In this document: piece after piece, positions 33,811 to 42,622 of the stretch
How the letters are laid out: every line of letters begins with the position of its first letter
How positions within the stretch are numbered: position 1 is the first letter of the stretch
Source: Streptomyces sp. NBC_01232
GTDB taxonomy: Bacteria; Actinomycetota; Actinomycetes; Streptomycetales; Streptomycetaceae
DNA length: 64,000 nt
Assembly: GCF_035989885.1 (NCBI RefSeq)
Contig: NZ_CP108518.1
Span: 6,315,001 to 6,379,000, forward strand
Direction of reading: 5' to 3'
The notes under the pieces: generated by a model
What the model was told of the DNA's origin: nothing
Database searches by the model: none
Seen by the model: only the letters and a program-made list of their open reading frames with translations
Position numbers and translations under genes: made by a program

Positions 33811-34251
33811 TCAGGTGATGACCCGGACGGAGTCCGGCTTGGGGAAGGGCATCATCGTCCAGCCCGCCGGCCAGCCGCCTTCGTAGGGGTCCCCGGGCTC
33901 GATCACCAGCAGCCGGGGGATGCGCCACATCCACCACTGCTCCTCGCCGCCGCGGCCGGGCCATTCGATCGTCGCCGCGCGGAACCGCTCGTCGAGCTCG
34001 TCCAGCCTGGGCTGCCGGGCCGACCGCACGCGCGGGGGCAGCAGCGGCCAGACGTCGGCCAGCGTGCTCCGGCACGAGATGTCGTTGTCGAATTCGGGCC
34101 CGCACCACGCGTAGCCCTCCTCCACGCCCGCCACCTCGACGCCCCAGCCCTCGAGCAGTGCGTGGAACGTACGGGTCCGGCCGCCCGGCCGGCGGTCGGC
34201 GCCGGCCGCGACCATGGCCGCGTGCACGGCCGTCTGTTCCTCCGTGGTCAC
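33811..34251 (-). CDS. Conserved hypothetical protein (146 aa)
   Basis: The protein starts MTTEEQTAVHAAMVAAGADR at GTG 34251 and contains FHALLEGWGVEVAGVEEGYA, CGPEFDNDISCRSTLADVW and EEQWWMWRIPRLLVIEPGDP. It has many Trp and acidic residues and no membrane segment. I do not recognise the family. GGAGGA lies 6 bp before this GTG, so it is preferred over the longer frame from 34296. It may be co-transcribed with the downstream unknown. Confidence 0.68.
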   Translation of the reverse strand: MTTEEQTAVHAAMVAAGADRRPGGRTRTFHALLEGWGVEVAGVEEGYAWCGPEFDNDISCRSTLADVWPLLPPRVRSARQPRLDELDERFRAATIEWPGRGGEEQWWMWRIPRLLVIEPGDPYEGGWPAGWTMMPFPKPDSVRVIT

Positions 34252-34552
34252 GAGCACTCCTCCGGCAGGGCTCCGCCTCGTCGCCGTCGCGATCATCTGC
34301 AGACGGTGTCCTTCCGGTCAACCGGTTTTTGTCCGGGGCCCGGTGGCAGGGCCGCGCCGCACGTCGCCGGGGGAAGGGCCCGAACGGTTTCGTGGCGCGC
34401 GCGAGCCCGCGCCCGACCGGGCGCCCGAACCGGCCGGGGCCGCCATGGTGTCGAGTTCATCGCGGTTCGATTCCGATCCGATCTCTGGCCTGCGATGATT
34501 CGCGGCAACTAGCACGCTTCGGCCACGGAAGACATCTATCCGATTCTTCGCC
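34252..34552. other. Gap upstream of the conservon
   Basis: This 301-bp stretch holds the promoters of the divergent hypothetical gene and of cvnA. A short hairpin followed by a T-run (CCGGTCAACCGGTTTTT, 34316-34332) is the only structure noticed. No gene is supported in it; the open frames here are short and without ribosome sites. Confidence 0.5.
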
Positions 34553-36979
34553 ATGTCTGGTTATGATCGCCCTCCCGCCGTCCCCCGCTCGCGAGGACCG
34601 ATGTCTCCCACAGAACCCGAAGGCATACGACGGCAGTCGACGACCCGTCGGCGGCGTACCGTGCGCCTGCGCACCCTGCTCATCCTGCTGGCGGTGGTCC
34701 CCACCGTCGCGATGGGCACCCAAGTGACGTTGACCGCGCAGCGGTTGCTGGCCCAGTCGGAGCAGCTCCGGGCCGACGTGGCCGCCGCCGAGAAGATCGG
34801 CGCCCCGCTCTACACCCTCATGGTCGACATGCAGGCCGAGCGGACGGCGACCGCCGCCCAGTGGGCGGGCGCCGCCGGGGCCGACGGTGAACTGCGCGCC
34901 CGGCGCGAGGCCACGGACCTGGCCGCCGCCGAGTTCCGCCGGCTGGCCGACGATCCCGCGAGGTCCTTCGGGGAGGTGACCCGGCCGCTCGACAAGCTGG
35001 CCGAGTACCGCCAGCGCGCGGACACCCGCAGCGGCACCGCCGACAGCGCCCTGTCCTACTACTCCGGGGTGATCGGCAAGGTCATCCAGGTGTACCAGCA
35101 GGAATTCAGCCACGCAGAGGACGCCGAACTCGCCCAGGCGAGCCGGCCCGTGGTCGCGATGCTCCAGGCCACCGAGATGGTGGCGCGCGAGGACACCGTC
35201 CTGGCCCTGGCCGGGCCGTCCGGAGACCTGAGCTTCGCCGGCTACGACCAGTTCGTCAGCGCCCTGGGCGCCCAGCGGTACCTGCACGAGGCGTTGATCG
35301 TCCCGCACCTGACGGCCAGGGACCAGCGGTTCTACGACCGGGTCGTCGGCTCCCACGACTGGCAGACGAAGACGCGCATCGAGAGCGCGGTCCTCTCCGG
35401 GCACAAGGACATCGTCTCGGGCATCCGGCTGCCCGCCGAGATCCGCGGCTGGCAGTCGGCGCACGCCAACTTCTCCGTGCAGATGACCACGCTCAACATC
35501 GACCTGGCGCGCTCGGTGCTCACCCGCGGCGAGGCCAAGGCCGACGAGCTGCAGACCGAGGTCGCCTGGCTGATCGCCGGCAGCGGCGGCGGGCTGCTGG
35601 CCGTCGTGGTCGTGGTCGTGTTCACCACCCGGTCGGTGCTCCGCCGTCTGCACAACCTGCACGTCCGCACGGTGACCGTGGCCGAGGAGACCCTCCCCGA
35701 CGTCGTCGCCCGGCTCCAGCGCGGACAGACCGTGGACCCCGGGGCCCTGCCGGCGGTCAGCGGGGACCGGGACGAGGTCGGACGCATCAGCGACGCCTTC
35801 GCCCGCGCCGTCGCCGTGTCCGTCGAGGGCCACCGGCAGCTCGCCGCCGAGCGCCACGGATTCGGTCTGTTCGCCTCGGGCATCGCCTCGCGGACCGGAA
35901 ACCTGGTCAGCCGCCAGCTGAGCCTCACCGAGGACCTCCAGGACACCTTCGGCCACGACGAGGCGCTGCTCGCCGAGCTGATGCGCGCCGACCAGCTGAC
36001 GGTCGGCATGCGCCGGCAGATCGAGAACCTCCTCATCCTGGCGGGCGGCGAGGTCCCCGACCCGCACACCGACCCCATGCGCGTCGCCGACCTGCTGCGC
36101 GAAGCGGCTTCGGAGGTCGAGGACTTCCGGCGCATCGAGCGGCAGGCGCTGGACGAGACCAGCGTGGAACCGAGCGCGATCAGCCAGATCAGCCACCTGC
36201 TCGCGGAGCTGCTGGACAACGCCACCCGCTTCTCCCCGCCGCGGTCGAAGGTGGTCATCCGCGCCGAACTGGTCACGGACGGCCTGTCGGTCGAGGTCGA
36301 GGACCGCGGACCACGGGTGAGCCCGGAGCGCTACGAGGAGATGAACGGGCGCCTGCACGAGGCCCCGCCGTACTCCGTCCTGGCACAGAACGCGCACCGG
36401 CTCGGGCTCTTCGTGGTCGGGCACCTCGCCGACCAGCTCGGGGCGACGGTCACCCTGCGCCGCTCGGTGTACGGGGGCACTTCGGCGGTGGTGATCCTGC
36501 CGCAGCAGCTGCTGGTGGCCACCGACGAGGGGCAGGCGCCGCGCGCGTCCGAGCCGAGGCCCAGGCGCGAGCTGCAGGCTCCGCCCCCGGCCCTGGAGTT
36601 GCTCCCGGCCCCGGCCCCGGCCGCAGCCACAGCCACAGCCACAGCCGCAGCCGACGCCGCCCTCGTGCCGACGGTCCCGCCCGAGCCCGAGCCGGTCGTG
36701 CACACGAGCGCCGGACTGCCCAGCCGCCGTACGAAGGCCCCCGCGGCCCTGGCCGCACCCGCGGCCGCACTCGTCCGCGTACCCGCAACGGCGGCCCGCC
36801 CGGCCCTCCCGGAGCGCGTCCCGCAGACCCACATCGCCGAGCAGTTGCGCGAGCCCCGCGCGCCGGAAACGACAGTCCGGCCCGACACCGCGACACCCGA
36901 AGAGGTGGCCGATGCCTGGGCGGACTACGAACAGGGGACCCAGACAGTGGAAGAAGAGCTCCGACGGGAACAGCCATGA
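34553..36979 (+). CDS. cvnA: Conservon sensor-like histidine kinase with nitrate-sensing (NIT) domain
   Basis: The 808-residue membrane protein has TM1 (LRTLLILLAVVPTVAMG), an extracellular NIT-type domain (about 75-335), TM2 (AWLIAGSGGGLLAVVVVVV), a HAMP-like linker, a HATPase_c domain (about 520-655) and a long Ala/Pro-rich tail. The N-box LAELLDNATRFSPP is intact. However, the D-H-L motif usual before MRR in this family reads ADQLTVGMRR, and the Gly motif VEDRGLGM reads VEDRGPRV, so autokinase activity is doubtful. In conservons CvnA works with a small GTPase, analogous to G-protein-coupled receptors. ATG 34553 is used; ATG 34601 with GAGGA close by is possible. Confidence 0.85.
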   Translation: MSGYDRPPAVPRSRGPMSPTEPEGIRRQSTTRRRRTVRLRTLLILLAVVPTVAMGTQVTLTAQRLLAQSEQLRADVAAAEKIGAPLYTLMVDMQAERTATAAQWAGAAGADGELRARREATDLAAAEFRRLADDPARSFGEVTRPLDKLAEYRQRADTRSGTADSALSYYSGVIGKVIQVYQQEFSHAEDAELAQASRPVVAMLQATEMVAREDTVLALAGPSGDLSFAGYDQFVSALGAQRYLHEALIVPHLTARDQRFYDRVVGSHDWQTKTRIESAVLSGHKDIVSGIRLPAEIRGWQSAHANFSVQMTTLNIDLARSVLTRGEAKADELQTEVAWLIAGSGGGLLAVVVVVVFTTRSVLRRLHNLHVRTVTVAEETLPDVVARLQRGQTVDPGALPAVSGDRDEVGRISDAFARAVAVSVEGHRQLAAERHGFGLFASGIASRTGNLVSRQLSLTEDLQDTFGHDEALLAELMRADQLTVGMRRQIENLLILAGGEVPDPHTDPMRVADLLREAASEVEDFRRIERQALDETSVEPSAISQISHLLAELLDNATRFSPPRSKVVIRAELVTDGLSVEVEDRGPRVSPERYEEMNGRLHEAPPYSVLAQNAHRLGLFVVGHLADQLGATVTLRRSVYGGTSAVVILPQQLLVATDEGQAPRASEPRPRRELQAPPPALELLPAPAPAAATATATAAADAALVPTVPPEPEPVVHTSAGLPSRRTKAPAALAAPAAALVRVPATAARPALPERVPQTHIAEQLREPRAPETTVRPDTATPEEVADAWADYEQGTQTVEEELRREQP

Positions 36980-37392
36980 CCACCTCATCGAACACCGCGG
37001 CATCCAACGACGCGATCTACAGCGTCCTCGACAACAACCTGAGCAGGATCGCCGGCATCCAGGGAGCCGTGCTCCTGTCCAACGACGGCATCAAGCTCAG
37101 CGCCTACCTGCTGGACGAGCCCCAGGCCGAGCGCATGGCGGCCGCGGCCTCCGGCATCGCGTCCACCATGAAGGCGATATCCCGGGACGTCGACGGCGGT
37201 CGCGTCATCCGCCAGCTGGTCGAGATGGACGACCGGTACCTCTGCATCGTCGGATGCGGCGAGGGCAGCACCCTCATCGTGGTGACCTCCCGCAAGGCGC
37301 GGCTCGGGGAGCTGGGCGGCGAGGCCGTGCGGACCGCCCAGGCGCTCGGCGAGTGGCTGGGCACCCCCGAGCGCGGCCAGCCGTCCGCGTAA
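36976..37392 (+). CDS. cvnB: Conservon roadblock/LC7 protein
   Basis: The 138-residue protein has a roadblock/LC7 domain: AIYSVLDNNLSRIAGIQGAV, LLSNDGIKLSAYLLDEPQAE and RMAAAASGIASTMKAISRDV, then RYLCIVGCGEGSTLIVVTSR. Such proteins regulate Ras-like GTPases (GAP- or GEF-like). It overlaps cvnA by 4 bp (ATGA) and directly abuts cvnC. Length and motif order are as in other CvnB proteins. Confidence 0.95.
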   Translation: MTTSSNTAASNDAIYSVLDNNLSRIAGIQGAVLLSNDGIKLSAYLLDEPQAERMAAAASGIASTMKAISRDVDGGRVIRQLVEMDDRYLCIVGCGEGSTLIVVTSRKARLGELGGEAVRTAQALGEWLGTPERGQPSA

Positions 37393-37778
37393 TGGCGCAG
37401 GACGAGCCACCACCACAGCCGCAGCCACCACCCGCACGCCGCCGCCGGACGCGGCTGTACGCCCTGACCGACGGGCGTACGGCCGCTCCGCAGACCGTCC
37501 TCACCATGGACACGACGATCACGGCGGCGGACGGCGGCGACACGGACGGCGGCCTGCCCACCGAGTGGCAGGAGATCCTCGCCATGTGCGCGCCGCCCGG
37601 CGGGCGGGCGGTCGCCGAGATAGCGGCGCGGATGCACATCCGCCTCACCCCGATGATGCTGCTCCTCGGGGAACTCGCCGACCGCGGGCTGATCCACCAC
37701 CGGTCGCCCCTGGCGGCCACCGAGACCACCGACGTCCACCTGCTCATGAGAATCAGGGACAGCCTTGCCCGGATATGA
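37392..37778 (+). CDS. cvnC: Conservon DUF742 protein
   Basis: The 128-residue protein has the DUF742 core: TRLYALTDGRTAAPQTVLTM, EWQEILAMCAPPGGRAVAEI, AARMHIRLTPMMLLLGELAD and RGLIHHRSPLA. It resembles a winged helix-turn-helix. CvnC proteins are part of the conservon complex with unknown biochemistry. The Pro/Gln-rich start (EPPPQPQPPPARRRRTR) is typical. ATG 37392 shares its A with the cvnB stop (TAATG). Confidence 0.93.
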   Translation: MAQDEPPPQPQPPPARRRRTRLYALTDGRTAAPQTVLTMDTTITAADGGDTDGGLPTEWQEILAMCAPPGGRAVAEIAARMHIRLTPMMLLLGELADRGLIHHRSPLAATETTDVHLLMRIRDSLARI

Positions 37779-38367
37779 CACGACCGCCCCTCAGGAACCG
37801 GCCCCGGTCAAGATCCTCGTCGCCGGTGGGTTCGGCGTCGGGAAGACGACCCTGGTGGAGACGATCTCCGAGATCGAACCACTGCGCACGGAGGAACGGC
37901 TGACGGCCGCGGGGATCGGCGTCGACGACCTCGACGGCATCGAGTCCAAGTCCGTGACCACCGTGGCCATGGACTTCGGCCGGATCACCCTCACCGACGC
38001 CGGCGTCGTCCTCTACCTGTTCGGTACGCCCGGCCAGGAACGCTTCTGGTTCATGTGGGACGACCTGCTGAACGGGGCGCTCGGGGCGATCGTGCTCGTC
38101 GACACCCGGCGCCTCGACCGCAGCTTCCCCGCCGTGGACTTCTTCGAGAGCCGCGGGCTGCCCTTCGTCGTCGGCGCGAACTGCTTCGACGGCGAACAGC
38201 CCTACACCGCCGAGGAGATCGGAGCCGCGCTGCACCTGCGCGATCCGAACACGCCCGTCCTCATGCTCGACGCGCGTTCCCGTACGGACGTCCGCGCGTC
38301 CCTGCTCTCGCTGCTCGACCTGCTGATCGCCAGGGCGCAGGCGGCCCCGGCCGCCGTCAGCCGCTGA
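37765..38367 (+). CDS. cvnD: Conservon Ras-like GTPase
   Basis: The 200-residue small GTPase is the signalling output of the conservon. Walker A is VAGGFGVGKTTLVETIS; switch I is IESKSVTTVAMDFG; switch II is LYLFGTPGQERFWFMWDDL; later comes IVLVDTRR. It would cycle between GDP and GTP at the membrane with CvnA-C. The only in-frame start compatible with the P-loop is a TTG at 37765, overlapping cvnC by 14 bp and preceded by AGGGA. The 3' end overlaps by 11 bp the stop of the convergent epimerase gene. Confidence 0.95.
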   Translation: MPGYDTTAPQEPAPVKILVAGGFGVGKTTLVETISEIEPLRTEERLTAAGIGVDDLDGIESKSVTTVAMDFGRITLTDAGVVLYLFGTPGQERFWFMWDDLLNGALGAIVLVDTRRLDRSFPAVDFFESRGLPFVVGANCFDGEQPYTAEEIGAALHLRDPNTPVLMLDARSRTDVRASLLSLLDLLIARAQAAPAAVSR

Positions 38368-39277
38368 ACCCGGACCGGCCCCCGGTCACCGACGCCAGGT
38401 GGTCCGCCAGGTTCCGGTGCGGCACCCAGCCCTGGGACCGGGCCCGGGTGAGGTCCAGGACCACCGGGTGCGCCAGCTGGTCCACCGCGTAGCGGCTGAG
38501 GGCCGGCTCGGCGGCGCCGGCCGAAGCCACGGCCTCCGCGATCCGGGCCGCCGCGGCGGCCACCGGCAGCGGGAGGTGCCGGATCCGGGCCCGGACGCCG
38601 TGGGCGCGCAGGACCGCGCGGACCGCCGCGTCGCGGCCGTACGGCTCCCCGTCGGCGATGTTGTACGCGCCCGGTGCCCAGTCGGCCGCCGTCAGGCAGG
38701 CCCGCGTCAGGTTCTCGACCGCGGTGAGGCTGAGCCGTACGTCCGGGCCGGGCAGCAGCAGGGTGCCCGCCCGGACCCGGGAGAGCAGCCGGGGCAGCAG
38801 TGTGGTGTCGCCGGGTCCGTAGACGGCCCGCGGGCGCAGCACCACCGCCCCGGCGGCGAGAGCCAGGGCCTCGCCCTCCGCCTTCGTCCGCCCGTAGGCG
38901 TTCAACTGCCCGGCCCGCGGATGCTCCTCGCCGACCAGGCCGCGGTCCCGCCGCGGATCGTAGACGCTGGCACTGCTCACCCAGACCACCGGCCGGCCGC
39001 CGGCCGCCGCGAACAGCCGCTCCGTGCCGTCCACGTTGACCGCGCGCATCAGCGCCGCGGCCCGCGAGCCGGGCGCCGGATCGCCGACGGCGGCCGCGCA
39101 GTGCACCACCAGGTCCACGCCCGTCAGGTCCGGCAGCTCCCGGGTGGCGTCCCAGAACCGGTGCGTGCCCACCGGGCCGGGCCTGCGGCCCAGACACACC
39201 ACCTCGGCCCCGTCCGCCGCGGCGGCGCGTGCGACGTGCCCGCCGCAGAAGCCGCTGGCTCCCGTGACCGCGATCAC
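38357..39277 (-). CDS. NAD-dependent epimerase/dehydratase (OleD / 3-beta-HSD-like)
   Basis: The 306-residue extended-SDR protein has the Rossmann motif AVTGASGFCGGHVARAA, Ser in VWVSSASVYDP, YxxxK in AYGRTKAEGEAL, and VVLRPRAVYGPGDTTLLPRL. The overall pattern resembles 3-beta-hydroxysteroid dehydrogenase-like reductases such as OleD, which reduce a beta-keto acid to a beta-hydroxy acid. GTG 39277 overlaps the P450 stop (GTGA). It is the last gene of the five-gene operon; the 3' end overlaps cvnD by 11 bp. Reduction of a ketoacyl condensation product is the expected job by context. Confidence 0.85.
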   Translation of the reverse strand: MIAVTGASGFCGGHVARAAAADGAEVVCLGRRPGPVGTHRFWDATRELPDLTGVDLVVHCAAAVGDPAPGSRAAALMRAVNVDGTERLFAAAGGRPVVWVSSASVYDPRRDRGLVGEEHPRAGQLNAYGRTKAEGEALALAAGAVVLRPRAVYGPGDTTLLPRLLSRVRAGTLLLPGPDVRLSLTAVENLTRACLTAADWAPGAYNIADGEPYGRDAAVRAVLRAHGVRARIRHLPLPVAAAAARIAEAVASAGAAEPALSRYAVDQLAHPVVLDLTRARSQGWVPHRNLADHLASVTGGRSGFSG

Positions 39278-40383
39278 GATCCGGCCCCGGTGGAGCGCGC
39301 CCGTACGGTCAGTGCGCGCCAGCCGGGCAGCGCCGCCCCCCTGTCCACCCGGGCCCGCGTCACCACCGGCCGGTACGGGGCCAGGGCGCCCAGCACATCG
39401 GCCAGCTGGACCCGGGCCAGCCGGGCCCCGGGGCACGCGTGCGGTCCGGCGCCGAACACCAGCCGGTCCACGGCCGGCCCGGCGGGCCGCAGGGCGTCCG
39501 GGTCGCGCCGGTGCGCACCGGCCGCGTGCCGGGCGACCAGCAGCAGCCGGTCCCCGCCCCGCACCGGGCAGCCGCCCACGGCCCCGTCCGCCGCGGCCAC
39601 CCGGGGGAGCAGCGGTGAGGCCGCGGTGACCCGCAGCAGCTCATCGGCGAGCGCGGGCCGCAGCTCCTCGTCCGCCGCCTGCTCCCACAGTCCCGCGTCG
39701 GCGCACCAGGCCACCGCCCGGGGCAGCGCGGCCACGGTGGTGTTGACGGCGGCCACGGCCACCATCGCCGGCAGGACCTCGTCGGCGGAGCCCAGCAGCA
39801 GCCGGAGCCGCTCGGTCGCGCGGGCCGCGGCGGCCTCGGCGCGCGGGCGCCGCGGCCCCGGCAGATGGCTCCGTACGGAGGCGGCCGCGGCCTCGGCGGC
39901 GGCCTCCGCGACGGCCAGGGGAGCGGCGCCCGAGCCCGACAGCGCGCACACCACCGCACCGGACAGTTCCCGCGCGAGGCCGACGAGGTCCACCTCCCCG
40001 CCCCGCTCCAGCGGCGCGAGACGGCGTACGAGCAACGGCTGCCAGCCCGCCCGGAGTTCCTCCACCCCGGCCGCGCCCAGTCCGCCCGCGAGGCCGCGCC
40101 GGTCCGCCCGGTGCCCGCCGCCCTCCTGGTCGAACAGCACGCCCCCGCCGCCCTGCAGCGCGGCGCGCGCCGCCGCGCCCGTCGTACCGGCCGCCGTCCG
40201 GTCGAGCGGCAGCCGCGTCAGGGCCTCCCGGTAGGCGTCCGGGCCGTGCACCAGCAGGGTCCGGCCGAGCCGGCGCACCGGACGCCCGCGGGTGACGGCG
40301 AGCAGCCCGAACAGCACGGGATGGCTGCGCAGGTAGACCCGGCGGTCCCGCCGCCGGGCCCGTGCGTGGGACACGGTGGTCAT
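39274..40383 (-). CDS. Cytochrome P450 with atypical I-helix
   Basis: The 369-residue P450 is short (family norm about 400). It has C-helix HRADRR (91-96), ExxR in DELLRV (E248-R251) and the haem loop FGAGPHACPGARLARVQ with ligand Cys317. The I-helix reads AAVNTTVAAL (211-220): Asn-Thr takes the place of the acid-alcohol pair and the kinking Gly is missing. This suggests a special oxidation (for example peroxide-driven or non-hydroxylating) or low activity. It lies between the AMP ligase and the epimerase with 4-bp overlaps to both, so it tailors the operon's product. No redox partner is encoded. Confidence 0.9.
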   Translation of the reverse strand: MTTVSHARARRRDRRVYLRSHPVLFGLLAVTRGRPVRRLGRTLLVHGPDAYREALTRLPLDRTAAGTTGAAARAALQGGGGVLFDQEGGGHRADRRGLAGGLGAAGVEELRAGWQPLLVRRLAPLERGGEVDLVGLARELSGAVVCALSGSGAAPLAVAEAAAEAAAASVRSHLPGPRRPRAEAAAARATERLRLLLGSADEVLPAMVAVAAVNTTVAALPRAVAWCADAGLWEQAADEELRPALADELLRVTAASPLLPRVAAADGAVGGCPVRGGDRLLLVARHAAGAHRRDPDALRPAGPAVDRLVFGAGPHACPGARLARVQLADVLGALAPYRPVVTRARVDRGAALPGWRALTVRARSTGAGS

Positions 40384-41867
40384 CGGCCCGGCACCTCCGT
40401 CCGGCGCGCCGCCAGCGCGGCCGTCGCCGCCCGGTCCGGTTTGCGCGAACGCCCGGACAGCGGGATCCGGGCGAGGAGCACCGCGTCCGGCCGGGCCGTG
40501 CCCATCCGCGCGACCGGCTCCGACAGGGCGGCGCGCACGGCCTGTTCGTCGGCGCCGCGCTGCGGCTGGACGACGGCGACGAGCCGTTCGTCGCCCTCGC
40601 CCGCCGGTATCCCGACGAGCACGGCCAGCTCCACCCCCGGCACGTGCAGGGCGGGCTCGTACAGCCCGGGATAGATGTTCTCCGCCCGGCGCAGCACCAT
40701 GTCCTTGCTCCTGCCCTCCAGGACGATGCGGCCGGCGCCGTCCAGCCGGGCCCGGTCGCCCGTGCGCACCCACGGATCGGGCTCCTCCCCGAGGTAGCGG
40801 TGGCGGGCCGCGGGGCCGGACAGCAGCAGCTGCCCGGTCTCGTCCGGCTTGGCGAGCACGCCGGGCAGCGGCGCACCCACCAGGTCCCCGGCCTCCTCGA
40901 AGGCCGACTTCTCCCGCGACTCCACCGCGGCGGCCGGGAACAGCTCGGTGAGCGCGTACACGCCCCAGGCCTCGGCCGCGCCCGCCGCGCGTACGCGTTC
41001 CAGCAGCCCGGCGCCGGCCGGGGCCGAGCCCGTCCACACCCGGCCGTGGAAGCGGGCCCGCGCGCCCAGCGCGTCCCGCAGCCGGGGCGGGGTCAGATAG
41101 GTGTCCTGGGGCCGCAGCCGGTGCAATTGCCGTGCCAGTACACGGGCGTTGCCCGCCGGGAGGGCCACAGCGGCGCCGCGCGTCAGCGCGGGCACGAGGA
41201 CGAAGAAGGTGCCGCCGAGCACCGGCCGGTCCCCGCGCGCGTCGAAGAGGCCGGCGACGGTGGCCATTCCGGCGGCCAGGCTCGCCCGGGTGTGGACGAC
41301 GGCACGCGGCCGGGAGGTGGTCCCGGAGGTGAACACGATCACCGCGTCGGCATCCCCGTCCAGGTCACCGCCGGGCGCGGGCACCCCGGCGCGCGGCGCG
41401 CCCAGGTCCAGCGCGGGCGCGCAGCCCGGCAGCCGGGGCCCGACCGTGGCCACCGGCCCCAGCTCGGCCAGGTCCGGCAGCGCGAGGCGGGCCCGGCGGG
41501 CCAGCGGCCGGGCCCAGCCCGCCACCGCCTGCGCGGCCGCGTCGGCCAGCACCAGCGAGGGCCGGGCCAGGGCCAGACGGGCGCGCAGCACGTCGGGCCC
41601 GGCGCCCGGGTCCAGTACGGCCCCGCGCAGCCCGAGCCGCCACAGCGCGAGCAGCACGGCGAGGGCGCGCGGCCCCGGGCGTACGGCGACGCCGACGGTG
41701 TCCCCGGCGCGCAGCCCGCGGGCGTGCAGGGCCGCGGCGAACGCGTCGGCCAGCTCGGCGAGTTCGCCGCGGGTGGCGCGTACCCGGGGCGCGCCGGTAC
41801 GGGTGGCGGTCAGTACGGCGGGCCGCTCGGGGCGGCTGCGCAGCGCGTGGTCGAGGCGGTCCAGCAT
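40380..41867 (-). CDS. AMP-dependent acyl ligase (OleC-like / fatty acyl-CoA/AMP ligase)
   Basis: The 495-residue ANL-superfamily enzyme has A3 motif IVFTSGTTSRPRAVVHT, A5 YALTELFP, A7 WVRTGDRARLD, A8 EGRSKDMVLRRAENIYPG, and the C-terminal Lys segment SGRSRKPDRAA. It activates a carboxylic acid as an adenylate. In Ole and lipstatin-type pathways this family (OleC) closes a beta-hydroxy acid to a beta-lactone. The sequence alone cannot tell acyl-CoA ligase from beta-lactone synthetase. ATG 41867 overlaps the glycosyltransferase stop (ATGA). Confidence 0.9.
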   Translation of the reverse strand: MLDRLDHALRSRPERPAVLTATRTGAPRVRATRGELAELADAFAAALHARGLRAGDTVGVAVRPGPRALAVLLALWRLGLRGAVLDPGAGPDVLRARLALARPSLVLADAAAQAVAGWARPLARRARLALPDLAELGPVATVGPRLPGCAPALDLGAPRAGVPAPGGDLDGDADAVIVFTSGTTSRPRAVVHTRASLAAGMATVAGLFDARGDRPVLGGTFFVLVPALTRGAAVALPAGNARVLARQLHRLRPQDTYLTPPRLRDALGARARFHGRVWTGSAPAGAGLLERVRAAGAAEAWGVYALTELFPAAAVESREKSAFEEAGDLVGAPLPGVLAKPDETGQLLLSGPAARHRYLGEEPDPWVRTGDRARLDGAGRIVLEGRSKDMVLRRAENIYPGLYEPALHVPGVELAVLVGIPAGEGDERLVAVVQPQRGADEQAVRAALSEPVARMGTARPDAVLLARIPLSGRSRKPDRAATAALAARRTEVPGR

Positions 41868-42622
41868 CAGCGGGGGTCGTCCGTTCCGTGGGTGCCGCTG
41901 CCCTGGTCGAGGTACCAGCGGGCGGTGCCGGCGAGCCCGTAGGCCCGCAGGCGCCGCGTCGAGTTCTCCACGACCATCGCCCGGCAGTGCGTGATCCGGT
42001 CGGTGTGGCGGCGTACGGCGTTGAGGAAGAGCCGGTCGGTCGGCGAGGGCCGCCGGGGCATTCCGCCGACGGCCAGGTACAGCTCGGCGGTGATGGCCAT
42101 GTTGTTCCCGGCGTGCATGCGGTACGGCGCCCGGTAGCCGCGCCGGCGGGCGTGCTCGGGCCGCAGCCGGCCGAAGAGCGCCGCGAGGGACACCAGCGCG
42201 CCGAACCCGGCCCGGCCCAGCGGCCCGTGCTCGTCGCGGCGGGCCACGACGCGCCCGCACACCAGCCCGGGGCTGCGGGTGAGCGCGCCGCGCGCGGCCC
42301 CGGTCCAGCCGGGCCGGGGCAGACAGTCGGCGTCCGTACGGGCGAGCAGGGCCGCGCCCCGGCCGATCGCGTACCGGAATCCGGTGTCCACGGCGGAGCC
42401 GACCCCCTTCTGCGGCTCCTCGATCACCTCCACCGGGAACGGCGCGCCGGCCGCGAACGCGCGGGCGACCGTCCCCGTACCGTCCGTCGAGGCGTTGTCC
42501 ACCACCAGCAGGGTGAAGTCCCGGTCCCGCTGCGCGGCGAGCGCCCGCAGGGTGTCCGCCAGCCGGGCCTCCTCCTCGTACGCGGGCACGACCACCCACA
42601 TCCGAGCCCCCGCGGCCGTCAC
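41867..42622 (-). CDS. Family 2 glycosyltransferase
   Basis: The 251-residue GT-A protein has VVVPAYEEEARLADTLRALA at the start, VVDNASTDGTGTVARAFA, TDADCLPRPGW (DxD metal site), GNNMAITAELYLAVGGMP and RTDRLFL-like acceptor segments (SPTDRLFLNAVRR). No membrane segment is obvious, so it acts in the cytoplasm or at the inner membrane face. In the operon it probably attaches a sugar to the lipid-like product or its precursor. GTG 42622 overlaps the KAS III stop. Confidence 0.9.
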   Translation of the reverse strand: MTAAGARMWVVVPAYEEEARLADTLRALAAQRDRDFTLLVVDNASTDGTGTVARAFAAGAPFPVEVIEEPQKGVGSAVDTGFRYAIGRGAALLARTDADCLPRPGWTGAARGALTRSPGLVCGRVVARRDEHGPLGRAGFGALVSLAALFGRLRPEHARRRGYRAPYRMHAGNNMAITAELYLAVGGMPRRPSPTDRLFLNAVRRHTDRITHCRAMVVENSTRRLRAYGLAGTARWYLDQGSGTHGTDDPR

